Of a stretch of DNA of 64,000 nucleotides, positions 1-7,816 are shown in pieces (the first letter of the stretch is position 1; each line of letters begins with the position of its first letter). Under the pieces are notes generated by a model. That model saw only the letters and a list, made by a program, of their open reading frames with translations, was not told the DNA's origin and ran no database searches. The translations under genes were made by a program, and so were the position numbers. Origin of the DNA: Stenotrophomonas sp. UBA7346 (GTDB lineage: Bacteria; Pseudomonadota; Gammaproteobacteria; Xanthomonadales; Xanthomonadaceae); NCBI GenBank assembly GCA_002471015.1, contig DKPB01000095.1, positions 28,212 to 92,211 on the forward strand. Direction: 5' to 3'.

Positions 1-24
1 CCCAATCCCAATCCCAATCCCCAA
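1..24. repeat. CCCAAT tandem tract
   Basis: Three to four copies of a CCCAATC-like heptamer open the window. The complementary GGGAAT-type sequence recurs in the mreB-mreC spacer (3944-4097). It looks like the end of an intergenic repeat whose remainder lies outside the window. No gene is visible before base 86. Confidence 0.4.
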
Positions 25-85
25 CATGCTCTAAAGTGAACCCCATCGCGGGCCCATTCCGCGCCACGTTCACTGGAGCTGTTTG

Positions 86-820
86 ATGAAACCCCTGATC
101 CTCGGCGCCCTCTGCGTCTTCGCCCTGGCCGCCTGCAGCAACCCGGAGGCCGAGCGCCAGCAGCAGGAGGCCGCTGCCGCGCAGGAGCGCGCCAAGCGCG
201 AGGCCGACGCCGAGGGCATCGGCAAGCTTTACGACGAAGCGGTCACCGCCACCGATTGGGAGAAGGCGCGCATCCATGGTGCGGCGCTGCTCGACCAGTA
301 CCCGGATTCGGACACCGCCAAGCGCATCGAGCCGGGCTTTGCCGAGGTCCGTGAGAAGGCGGCTGCCGCCAGCGAGCTGCGCCGCGTGCAGGCCTTGTGG
401 AATTACAACCAGGTGCCGGTGAAGGGCGGTACGCAGCGTTCGGCGGCGATCTACAGCAAGGACCGGGTGGAAGTGGACAGCACCGGCGCCAAGCAGGTGA
501 ACCTGGTGTTCCGTGATCATCCCGAGTGGAAGCGCCACGCCTACCTGGTGCTGCAGTCCAGCGACTTTGCCAAGGCCTGCTACCGTGCCTGCCAGGTGAA
601 GGTCAGCGTGGACGGTGCCCCGGCCCGCACCATGGCCGCGCATCGCCCGGACACCGATGAAGCCATCGCCATGTTCATCGATGACAACCGTGGCCTGTGG
701 CGGCAGGCACGCAAGGCCAAGGTGATCGAGATCGAGTTCCCGGTGCAGGCCGGCGGCACCCGCCAGGCGGTGTTTGAAGTGGGTGGACTGGACGGCAGCC
801 AGATGCCGAACTGGGATTGA
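86..820 (+). CDS. putative lipoprotein of unknown function
   Basis: This is a 244-residue protein with a lipoprotein signal peptide: Lys2, a hydrophobic stretch, then the lipobox LAAC, with the lipidated Cys followed by SNPE. It is therefore expected to be membrane-anchored in the envelope. The next ~40 residues are Ala/Glu/Gln/Arg-rich and likely helical, and the C-terminal ~150 residues look like a folded beta-rich domain. I do not recognise the family. The ATG at 86 is preferred over the TTG at 83 because GGAG at 75-78 sits 7 bases upstream of the ATG. The next gene overlaps its stop codon, so the two are probably co-transcribed. Confidence 0.8.
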   Translation: MKPLILGALCVFALAACSNPEAERQQQEAAAAQERAKREADAEGIGKLYDEAVTATDWEKARIHGAALLDQYPDSDTAKRIEPGFAEVREKAAAASELRRVQALWNYNQVPVKGGTQRSAAIYSKDRVEVDSTGAKQVNLVFRDHPEWKRHAYLVLQSSDFAKACYRACQVKVSVDGAPARTMAAHRPDTDEAIAMFIDDNRGLWRQARKAKVIEIEFPVQAGGTRQAVFEVGGLDGSQMPNWD

Positions 821-1455
821 GGCCGGTGCTCGCTGATGTGGCGGGGCGTTGCGACGTCGCCGCCAGTCGTCATTGGGTGTTCGACATGGACGGCACCCTG
901 ACCGAGCCGGTGCACGATTTCGAATGGATCCGGCGTGAGCTGCAGATTCCTTCCGGTGCGGACATTCTTGAACACCTGGCCAGTCTGCCGGCGCAGCAGG
1001 CGGCGGACAGCCATGCCTGGTTGCTGCAGCACGAACGGGAGCTGGCCCAGGCCTCGGTCGCGGCGCCGGGTGCAGTGGCCTTGGTACGCGCGCTGCATTC
1101 CGCGGGTTGCCGGCTGGGCATCCTTACCCGCAATGCGCGTGAGCTGGCTGAAGTGACGCTGGCGGCGATTGGTGTGGCCGAATGCTTTGCGGCCGAGGAA
1201 ATCATTGGCCGTTGGGAAGTGGCGCCCAAGCCGTCGCCGGCCGGCCTGCAGTTTTTTGCCGAGCGCTGGGCCGTGGCGCCGGCGGCGATGCGCATGGTGG
1301 GCGACCATTACTACGACCTGGCCACGGCCAAGGCGGCTGGCGTGCCCGGCATCCTGATCAATGTGCCGGGCGATCCCTGGCCGGGCATGGCGCAGTGGCA
1401 GCTGCGCGATTGTGCGCAGTTGCTGGAGCAGTGGCAGGCCGCAGAGTTCCTGTAG
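817..1455 (+). CDS. HAD-superfamily hydrolase (phosphoglycolate phosphatase-like)
   Basis: This 212-residue protein contains the HAD motif I VFDMDGTLTEP near residue 22, where the first Asp is the expected nucleophile. A motif II-like ILTRN lies near residue 105, and a C-terminal motif IV region MVGDHYYDLATAKAAG near residue 155 supplies the Mg-binding Asp. Family members hydrolyse small phosphate esters in the cytosol; the substrate cannot be read from sequence. The start is uncertain: TTG at 817 overlaps the upstream TGA, and GTG at 826 is an alternative. The TAG stop is contributed by the GTAG head of a REP/SMAG palindrome that begins at 1452, so the repeat abuts the coding end. Confidence 0.85.
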   Translation: MRPVLADVAGRCDVAASRHWVFDMDGTLTEPVHDFEWIRRELQIPSGADILEHLASLPAQQAADSHAWLLQHERELAQASVAAPGAVALVRALHSAGCRLGILTRNARELAEVTLAAIGVAECFAAEEIIGRWEVAPKPSPAGLQFFAERWAVAPAAMRMVGDHYYDLATAKAAGVPGILINVPGDPWPGMAQWQLRDCAQLLEQWQAAEFL

Positions 1456-1657
1456 AGCCGAGCCATGCTCGGCTGAGGCGTTACCGGCGAAGCCTCTTGT
1501 GGGAGCGGCGTATGCCGCGAAGCTGGCAATGCCGGGTGGCAAGCGTGGCCTGCAATCTGCTGGTCTGCGGGCTTCGCGGCTTACGCCGCCCCTACACAAA
1601 TGCCATGCGGTCGACGGATTGCCGGGAAGGCCCCTGCCGAGCAGGGCTCGGCACTAC
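1452..1657. repeat. REP (SMAG-type) cluster
   Basis: Four palindromic units lie in 206 bases. The first is a GTAG-headed element at 1452-1474 with arms AGCCGAGC/GCTCGGCT. The second and third form an inverted pair of GGAGCGGCGTA-type units at 1499-1523 and 1570-1598. The fourth is a reversed GCCGAGC element ending in CTAC at 1636-1657. The head and arm sequences match the SMAG repeats of Stenotrophomonas. Such elements are mobilised by RAYT transposases, none of which is encoded in this window. Confidence 0.85.
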
Positions 1658-1660
1658 AGA

Positions 1661-1687
1661 AAAAACGGCGCCGTTGGCGCCGTTTTT
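1661..1687 (-). terminator. rho-independent terminator, bidirectional
   Basis: A perfect 12-bp stem (AAAAACGGCGCC / GGCGCCGTTTTT) with a 3-base loop lies immediately after the stop codon of the minus-strand kinase gene. Both ends are A/T tracts, so it can act in both directions and could also stop transcription coming from the HAD gene. Confidence 0.85.
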
Positions 1688-1688
1688 G

Positions 1689-2621
1689 TCAGAGGCTGTA
1701 GCCGAACTGCTGCTTGAACTGCTCGTTGAACTCGGCAAAGTCGAAGCGCTGGTTCTGGGTGCCCGGGTGCTCCACCTTGAGTGCGCCCATCAGGTTGCTC
1801 ATGCGGCCCACGGTCAGCCAGTCGTAGCCCTTCTCGATGCCGAAGATCAGGCCGGCACGGAAAGCATCGCCACAACCGGTCGGGTCGACCACGCGGCGCT
1901 CATGCGCCGGCGGAATGTCGAAGCTCTTTTCCGGAGTGTGGATGATGGCGCCACGCGGGCCCTGGGTGGTGATATAGGCCTTGGTGCGGGCGACGATGTC
2001 GGTTTCGCTCCAGCCGGTACGCTGCTGCAGCAGGTTGGACTCGTAGTCGTTGACCACCACGTAGTCAGCCTGCTCGATGAACTGGCGCAGCTCCGGGCCG
2101 TTGAACAGCGGCAAGGCCTGGCCCGGGTCGAAGATGAAGGGGATGCCGCATTCCACGAACTCGGCGGCATTCTGGATCATGCCCTCACGGCCGTCCGGCG
2201 CAACGATGCCGAAGGTGACGCCCGGCACGTCCTTCACGTGGTTGTCGTGCGAGCGCATCATCGCGCCCGGGTGGAAGGCGGTGATCTGGTTGTTATCGTG
2301 GTCGGTGGTGATGAAGCACTGCGGGGTGAACATGTCTTCCAGCACCCGCACCTGGCTCAGGTCGATGCCCATACGCTCGAAGTGCTCGCGGTACGGGCCG
2401 AAGTCCTGGCCCACGGTGCCCATCGGGATCGGGCTGCCGCCCAGCAGCTTCAGGTTGTAGGCGATGTTGCCCGCGCAGCCACCCAGTTCGCGGCGCATGC
2501 GCGGCACCAGGAACGACACGTTCAGGATGTGCACCTTGTCCGGCAGGATGTGGTTCTTGAACTGGTCCGGGAACACCATGATGGTGTCAAAGGCAAGGGA
2601 ACCACAGATCAAAGCGGACAT
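1689..2621 (-). CDS. PfkB-family carbohydrate/adenosine kinase
   Basis: The protein has 310 residues from the ATG at 2621 (MSALICGSLAFDTIMVF). That start aligns with my recollection of the Xanthomonas homologues; upstream in-frame ATGs at 2660 and 2702 would add non-conserved residues. It shows the N-terminal PfkB signature GGCAGNIAYNLKLLGG and the C-terminal signature DPTGCGDAFRAGL, whose Asp is the catalytic base of ribokinase-type enzymes. Homologues are annotated as adenosine kinase or sugar kinase, and sequence alone does not settle which. It would phosphorylate a nucleoside or sugar with ATP in the cytosol. It is a single-gene unit followed by a strong terminator. Confidence 0.85.
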   Translation of the reverse strand: MSALICGSLAFDTIMVFPDQFKNHILPDKVHILNVSFLVPRMRRELGGCAGNIAYNLKLLGGSPIPMGTVGQDFGPYREHFERMGIDLSQVRVLEDMFTPQCFITTDHDNNQITAFHPGAMMRSHDNHVKDVPGVTFGIVAPDGREGMIQNAAEFVECGIPFIFDPGQALPLFNGPELRQFIEQADYVVVNDYESNLLQQRTGWSETDIVARTKAYITTQGPRGAIIHTPEKSFDIPPAHERRVVDPTGCGDAFRAGLIFGIEKGYDWLTVGRMSNLMGALKVEHPGTQNQRFDFAEFNEQFKQQFGYSL

Positions 2622-2795
2622 CGCGAACAGGCCTATACGTAAAAAGGGAAATGCCGCCATGCGCGCGCAGGCGGACCGGCGCAAGGGTGCGCCAAAGTGC
2701 ATAAGGTTACCGGCTGCGGCCGTCCACGGCCAGAACCAAGGATGTACCGCAGCTGCCCGGCAAGTCCTGGAGCCCTTTTTTTACAAGGATTCTCC

Positions 2796-2824
2796 TTGCC
2801 CGGGCGGGGGTGGGTTGATAGGCT
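2796..2824 (+). promoter_or_regulatory. possible sigma70-type promoter for mreB
   Basis: TTGCCC at 2796 and TAGGCT at 2819 are separated by 17 bases, about 70 bases upstream of the mreB ATG. The match is only partial. The 275-base gap between the divergent kinase and mreB holds no other clear candidate. Confidence 0.25.
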
Positions 2825-2896
2825 AGCTCCCCTCATTTTCTGCCCATTTTTTCGCCAGCCGGCGTGGGCACGACACCCGTCAGGATCACTCCCCAG

Positions 2897-3943
2897 ATGT
2901 TCAAAAAGCTGCGCGGCATGTTCTCCAATGACCTGTCCATTGACCTGGGCACGGCCAACACCCTCATCTATGTGCGCGGCCAGGGCATCGTGCTGAACGA
3001 GCCGTCGGTCGTGGCCGTGCGCCAGGACCGCGCCATCGGCGGTACCCGCTCGGTGGCTGCCGTCGGCGCCGAGGCCAAGCAGATGCTTGGCCGTACCCCG
3101 GGCCACATCACCACCATCCGCCCGATGAAGGATGGCGTCATCGCCGACTTCACCTACACCGAGGCGATGCTCAAGCACTTCATCAAGAAGGTGCACAAGT
3201 CGCGCGTGCTGCGCCCCAGCCCGCGCGTGCTGGTCTGCGTGCCGGCCGGCTCCACCCAGGTCGAGCGCCGCGCCATCAAGGAATCGGCCGAGGAGGCCGG
3301 TGCACGGGATGTGTTCCTGATCGAGGAGCCGATGGCGGCCGCCATCGGTGCCGGCATGCCGGTCACCGAGGCGCGTGGTTCGATGGTCATCGATATCGGC
3401 GGTGGCACCACCGAAGTTGCGGTCATCTCGCTGAATGGCATTGTCTACTCAGCCTCGGTGCGCATCGGTGGTGACCGTTTCGACGAGTCCATCACCAATT
3501 ACGTGCGCCGCAACCACGGCATGCTGATCGGTGAAGCCACCGCTGAGCGCATCAAGGTGGAGCTGGGCTGCGCCTACCCGCAGGCGGAAGTGATCGAGAT
3601 GGAAATCTCCGGCCGCAACCTCGCCGAGGGCGTGCCGAAGATGATCAAGATCAGCTCCAACGAAGTGTTGGAGGCCCTGCACGAGCCGCTGTCGGGCATC
3701 GTCTCGGCGGTCAAGCTGGCGCTGGAACAGACCCCGCCGGAACTGTGTGCCGACGTCGCCGAACGCGGCATCGTGCTTACCGGCGGTGGCGCCCTGCTGC
3801 GTGACCTGGACCGCCTGATCTCCGAGGAAACCGGCCTGCATGTGCAGGTGGCCGATGACCCGCTCACCTGCGTGGCCCGCGGTGGCGGTCGTGCGCTGGA
3901 GCTGGTGGACATGCACGGCAACGAGTTCTTCGCGCCGGAATAA
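2897..3943 (+). CDS. mreB: rod shape-determining protein MreB
   Basis: This is a bacterial actin homologue that polymerises on the inner face of the cytoplasmic membrane and guides the elongasome. It has 348 residues, close to the 347 of E. coli MreB. Visible motifs are phosphate-1 DLGTANT (16-22), phosphate-2 DIGGGTTEV (166-174) and the adenosine-binding GIVLTGGGALL region near residue 290. The N-terminus MFKKLRGMFS resembles the amphipathic membrane-binding helix. The ATG at 2897 is chosen over the GTG at 2864 because it gives the family length and N-terminus. It is first in the mreBCD-mrdA-rodA cluster, with a 154-base gap before mreC. Confidence 0.97.
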   Translation: MFKKLRGMFSNDLSIDLGTANTLIYVRGQGIVLNEPSVVAVRQDRAIGGTRSVAAVGAEAKQMLGRTPGHITTIRPMKDGVIADFTYTEAMLKHFIKKVHKSRVLRPSPRVLVCVPAGSTQVERRAIKESAEEAGARDVFLIEEPMAAAIGAGMPVTEARGSMVIDIGGGTTEVAVISLNGIVYSASVRIGGDRFDESITNYVRRNHGMLIGEATAERIKVELGCAYPQAEVIEMEISGRNLAEGVPKMIKISSNEVLEALHEPLSGIVSAVKLALEQTPPELCADVAERGIVLTGGGALLRDLDRLISEETGLHVQVADDPLTCVARGGGRALELVDMHGNEFFAPE

Positions 3944-4097
3944 GTTGGAGGGAATGGAGAATGGGGAATCGGGAATGGGGCAGGTCTGCCTGCGCCGTGA
4001 TCCACTGCCCAGGGCCCGTTTCCCCGACCTCCCGGCATGAGGCGAACCACGCCGGTTCCCTTTTCCATTCCCGACCCCTCCTTTCCAGTCTTCTGCC
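3944..4097. repeat. mreB-mreC spacer with inverted GGGAAT repeats
   Basis: The spacer starts with reiterated GGAATGG/GGGAATCGGG words (about 3949-3978) and ends with their complement (CCATTCCCGACCCC, about 4065-4080). The two ends can therefore pair into a long imperfect stem. No ORF of its own is credible here. It may modulate mreC expression relative to mreB or simply be a repeat insertion. Confidence 0.45.
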
Positions 4098-5234
4098 GTG
4101 CCCCCTTACGCCGGACCTCCCGTAGCCTCCCGTCAGGGGGACGCCAGCAGCACGCTGCGCTTGCTGGCGTACCTGGCCTTGGCCATCACCTTGATCGTGC
4201 TGGATGACCAGGGCGGCTGGATGGCGCGTCTGCGTGCACAGGCCAATGTGCTGGTGCAGCCGATCTGGGCCCTGGCCGGTGTACCGGGCCGGGTCGGGGC
4301 GTCGGTCAAGGACAATGCCGCCAGCCACAACCAGCTGGTCGCCGAGAACCGCGAGCTGCGCAACCAGTTGCTGGTGGCCAACGCGCGCCTGACCCGGCTG
4401 CAGACCGCGGCGTTGGACAATGCCCAACTGCGCGAGCTGCTCAACGTGGCCGAACGCAATGGCCTGGACGTGCAGCTGGCGCCCATTCTCGATATCGATC
4501 TGGATCCGGTGCGGCAGCGTCTGGTGCTGGATTCGGGCAGCCGTGCCGGCGTGCATGTTGGCCAGGCCGTGATCGACGCCGGCGGCCTGATGGGCCAGGT
4601 GATCGCGGTGACGCCGGCGCACTCGACCGTGTTGCTGCTGACCGATCCGGACCACGCGGTGCCGGTGGCGGTGGCGCGCAATGGCGTGCGCCTGATCGTC
4701 TACGGCCGCGGCGACCGTCTGGAGCTGCGCGATATCCCGCTCAGCGCGGGCGTGGAAGTAGGCGATGAAATCGTCACTTCCGGACTGGGCGGGCGTTTCC
4801 CGGCCGGTTTCCCGGTAGGCCGGATCATGAAGCTGCGGCCGGATGACACCCATGCCTTCCTGGTGGGCGAACTGGAGCCGGCAGCCAAGCTGGACCGCGG
4901 TCGCAACGTCTTGCTGCTGCGCTCGGTGCCGGCATTGCCGCAGTTGCCGGATGCGTCCAGTGAACCCGACAGTGCGGCAGCCAGCGCCCCTGTGGCACCG
5001 GCCAACCGCATGGGCATCAAGGCTGCAGTGGTTCCAGCGACGGCTGGCGATGCGCAGCCGGCTGGACCGGGGCCGGAGGCGGCGGCACCTGCTGCCGTGC
5101 CCGCGACACCGCCGGCAACCTCTGCTGCGCCGACACCTGCGCCTGCAGCCGTCTCCGGCCCCGCCACCGAACCCCCGCCTGCGCAGACACCCGTGACCAG
5201 TGACAACCCGCCCCCAGCGCAGGTGCGCCCATGA
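4098..5234 (+). CDS. mreC: rod shape-determining protein MreC
   Basis: The protein has 378 residues from a GTG start. One N-terminal transmembrane helix (about 20-37) is followed by a periplasmic coiled coil (about 68-118, repeated NRELRNQLLxAN pattern) and the beta-barrel MreC core (about 120-280). MreC bridges MreB, MreD and the PBP2-RodA pair in the elongasome. The last ~95 residues are a Pro/Ala-rich low-complexity tail that E. coli MreC lacks; similar tails occur in xanthomonad homologues. Its stop overlaps the mreD start (ATGA), implying translational coupling. Confidence 0.95.
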   Translation: MPPYAGPPVASRQGDASSTLRLLAYLALAITLIVLDDQGGWMARLRAQANVLVQPIWALAGVPGRVGASVKDNAASHNQLVAENRELRNQLLVANARLTRLQTAALDNAQLRELLNVAERNGLDVQLAPILDIDLDPVRQRLVLDSGSRAGVHVGQAVIDAGGLMGQVIAVTPAHSTVLLLTDPDHAVPVAVARNGVRLIVYGRGDRLELRDIPLSAGVEVGDEIVTSGLGGRFPAGFPVGRIMKLRPDDTHAFLVGELEPAAKLDRGRNVLLLRSVPALPQLPDASSEPDSAAASAPVAPANRMGIKAAVVPATAGDAQPAGPGPEAAAPAAVPATPPATSAAPTPAPAAVSGPATEPPPAQTPVTSDNPPPAQVRP

Positions 5235-5716
5235 GTCGTCTGCGTGGCAAGGGTTGGGTGATGCCGGTCAGTTTCCTGCTGGCGCTGCTGTTGGCGCTGA
5301 TCCCGCTGCCGGAAGTTGTGCTGCCGATGCGCCCGTATTGGCTGGCGCTGGTGCTGGCGTACTGGGTGATCGAGACCCCGGACAAGGTCGGGCTGGGCTT
5401 TGCCTTCAGCATCGGCCTGCTGGCGGATGTGATGTTTGGCGGCATCCTTGGTGAGCAGGCCCTGCGCCTGGTGATGATGGCCTTCATCCTGCAGCGCTTC
5501 CGCGCCCGCATCCGCTTCTTCCCGCTGTCGCAGCAGGCGCTGGCGATGGGCGGACTGCTGTTCAATGACCGCGTCATCGATGCCGCCATCCACTTGTTGG
5601 TCGGCGAGCCGCTGCTGCCGTGGAGCTACTGGGTGGCCCCGCTGCTGGGCATGGTGTTGTGGCTGCCGTTGTATGTACTGCTGGATGCGGTGCGGCTGGG
5701 CAAGCGCGGGCGCTGA
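5231..5716 (+). CDS. mreD: rod shape-determining protein MreD
   Basis: This is a 161-residue, very hydrophobic inner-membrane protein with about five predicted helices, normal for MreD. It starts MSRLRGKGWVMPVSFLLALLL and retains the small Pro/Leu-rich first-helix region and a basic C-terminus. It works with MreB and MreC in positioning lateral wall synthesis. It overlaps mreC by four bases, and mrdA begins three bases after its stop, so the whole block is one operon. Confidence 0.92.
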   Translation: MSRLRGKGWVMPVSFLLALLLALIPLPEVVLPMRPYWLALVLAYWVIETPDKVGLGFAFSIGLLADVMFGGILGEQALRLVMMAFILQRFRARIRFFPLSQQALAMGGLLFNDRVIDAAIHLLVGEPLLPWSYWVAPLLGMVLWLPLYVLLDAVRLGKRGR

Positions 5717-5719
5717 CGC

Positions 5720-7816
5720 ATGGCTCCGCGCCGCCAGAGCAAGAACCCGCACGCCGAGGCCGAGCAGTTCCGGCGGCGTGCCGCGATCGGTTTTCTCGGG
5801 GTGGTGCTCACCCTGGGGTTCCTCGCTGCCTGGTACTTCAAGCTGCAGGTGCTGGATCACGATATCTACGCTACCCGTTCGGAAGCCAACCGCATCAAGG
5901 CGCGGCCGGTGGTGCCGGGGCGTGGGCTGATCTACGACCGCAACGGCCGCCTGCTGGCCGAGAACGTGCCGGCGTTCCGTCTGGACGTCACCGCCGACAA
6001 GGTCCAGGACATGGACGCGACCCTGGCCGGCCTGCAGAAGATCTTTTCGCTTACCCAGGAAGACATCGAGCGCTTCAAGCAGTCGCGCAAGGCACGCCGC
6101 AGTTTCATGCCGGTGACGCTCAAGCTGCGGGTCAGCGACGATGAGATGGCGCGCTTTGCAGTGGACCGCTGGCGTTACCCCGGCGTGGAGCTTGAACCCT
6201 ACCTGACCCGGCGCTATCCGTATGGCGATCTGTTCGGCCACATCATCGGCTACGTCGGCCGCGTCGATGACAAGGACCTGGAAGAACTGGGCGAGGGTAA
6301 TGCCGCGTTGACCCATATCGGCAAGTCCGGCATCGAGCGTTTCTACGAGCCGCAGCTGCGTGGCCGCATCGGCTACGAGCAGGTCGAGACCAATGTGCAG
6401 GGCCGCGCGATCCGTACGATCGGGCGGGTGCCCGCGCAATCGGGCGTTGATCTACGGCTGTCGGTCGATGCCGACCTGCAGCGCGCCATGGTCGCGGCGT
6501 TCGGTGAGCAGGAAGGCTCGGCGGTGGCGATCGACCCGCGTACCGGCGAGATCCTGGCCATGGTCAGCCTGCCGTCGTTCGACCCCAATCTGTTCGTCAA
6601 CGGCATCTCCCACGCCGACTTCAAACGACTCAACGAGAATCCGTCGCGGCCGCAGTTCAACCGGTTGGTGCTGGGTGGTGTTGCGCCCGGTTCCACGGTG
6701 AAGCCCTTCCTGGGTCTGGCCGGCCTGGACAGCGGCCTGCGCCGGCCCGAGGACAAGATCCTCTCGCGCGGCATGTTCTACCTGCCCGGCGTCAGCCGTG
6801 GCTGGGGTGACGCCAACCGCGGCGGCCATGGCTGGACCGACCTGCGCAAGTCGATCTCGCAATCGGTCAACACCTATTACTACCAGCTCGGCGTCGACAT
6901 GGGCGTGGAGCGTTACGACGAATACATGGGCGGCCGCTACGGGTTTGGCCAGCCCACCGGCATCGACCTGGCCGGTGAGATCGGCGGCATCCTGCCGTCG
7001 CCGGCGGCCAAGCTCAAGCTGCGCAAGGAGCGCTGGTACCCGGGCGACATGGTCAATGCCAGCATCGGCCAAGGCCTGTGGAAAGTGACCCCGCTGCAGC
7101 TGGTGCGCGGCGTCGGCGGTCTGGCCACCGGCCAGCTGCGCACCCCGCACCTGGTGATGGAGCAGCGCGCCGGCTTCGACCACGACTGGGCACCCAGCGT
7201 ACAGCCGGCCAGCAGGCCGATCAGCCCCAACCCCAATAATGTGCAGGCGGTGCGTGAGGGCATGATGGGCACCATGCAACCCGGCGGCAGCGGCTGGCGG
7301 GTTGCCGCCGGTGCGGCCTACCGCATGGCGGGCAAGACCGGTACGGCGCAGGTCATCAGCCGCAAGGGCACGGCGGCGTTGAACCCCAAGAGCCTGCCGA
7401 TGCACCTGCGTCACCGCGCGCTGTTCGTTGGTTTTGCACCGGCCGAAGATCCGGTGATCGCCATCGCCATCGCAGTGGAAGGCGGCGGCTACGGTGGCTC
7501 GGCGGCCGCGCCGATCGCGCGCAAGGTATTCGATGCCTGGTTGCTCGGGGTGATGCCCGATGGCCTGCAGCCGCTGGATGCCGAGCGCGGCACCGTGGCG
7601 GTGGGCGTGACCACCTTCGACACCGAGGACGCCAGCTGGCGCGCGCGCGGTGAGCAGGTGGCCCCGCAGTTCGCTGACCTGCCGATCATGGTGGGCACGC
7701 CGGCCCCGTTGCCGGGTGCACCGCCTGCGCCGGAACCGGCAGCTGCCCCTGGCATGGTGCCGACCACGGGACGTCCGGCTGCGCCGGCACCCACGCCAAC
7801 GGAGGCGCGCCGATGA
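5720..7816 (+). CDS. mrdA: penicillin-binding protein 2 (D,D-transpeptidase)
   Basis: This class B PBP crosslinks peptidoglycan during cell elongation. It has 698 residues: a short cytoplasmic N-terminus, one membrane anchor (about 23-43), a pedestal domain containing GRGLIYDRNG (68-77), and a transpeptidase domain. The three active-site motifs are intact: STVK with the acyl-enzyme Ser325, SVN (382-384) and KTG (539-541). The protein ends in a ~50-residue Pro/Ala-rich tail and is longer than the 633 residues of E. coli PBP2. It lies between mreD and rodA, its SEDS glycosyltransferase partner, and overlaps rodA by ATGA. Confidence 0.96.
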   Translation: MAPRRQSKNPHAEAEQFRRRAAIGFLGVVLTLGFLAAWYFKLQVLDHDIYATRSEANRIKARPVVPGRGLIYDRNGRLLAENVPAFRLDVTADKVQDMDATLAGLQKIFSLTQEDIERFKQSRKARRSFMPVTLKLRVSDDEMARFAVDRWRYPGVELEPYLTRRYPYGDLFGHIIGYVGRVDDKDLEELGEGNAALTHIGKSGIERFYEPQLRGRIGYEQVETNVQGRAIRTIGRVPAQSGVDLRLSVDADLQRAMVAAFGEQEGSAVAIDPRTGEILAMVSLPSFDPNLFVNGISHADFKRLNENPSRPQFNRLVLGGVAPGSTVKPFLGLAGLDSGLRRPEDKILSRGMFYLPGVSRGWGDANRGGHGWTDLRKSISQSVNTYYYQLGVDMGVERYDEYMGGRYGFGQPTGIDLAGEIGGILPSPAAKLKLRKERWYPGDMVNASIGQGLWKVTPLQLVRGVGGLATGQLRTPHLVMEQRAGFDHDWAPSVQPASRPISPNPNNVQAVREGMMGTMQPGGSGWRVAAGAAYRMAGKTGTAQVISRKGTAALNPKSLPMHLRHRALFVGFAPAEDPVIAIAIAVEGGGYGGSAAAPIARKVFDAWLLGVMPDGLQPLDAERGTVAVGVTTFDTEDASWRARGEQVAPQFADLPIMVGTPAPLPGAPPAPEPAAAPGMVPTTGRPAAPAPTPTEARR

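Noticed and set aside
1182..2642. Plus-strand ORF of 486 codons
   Set aside because: It is antisense to the well-supported PfkB kinase gene and has no family signature; long shadow ORFs are expected in GC-rich DNA.
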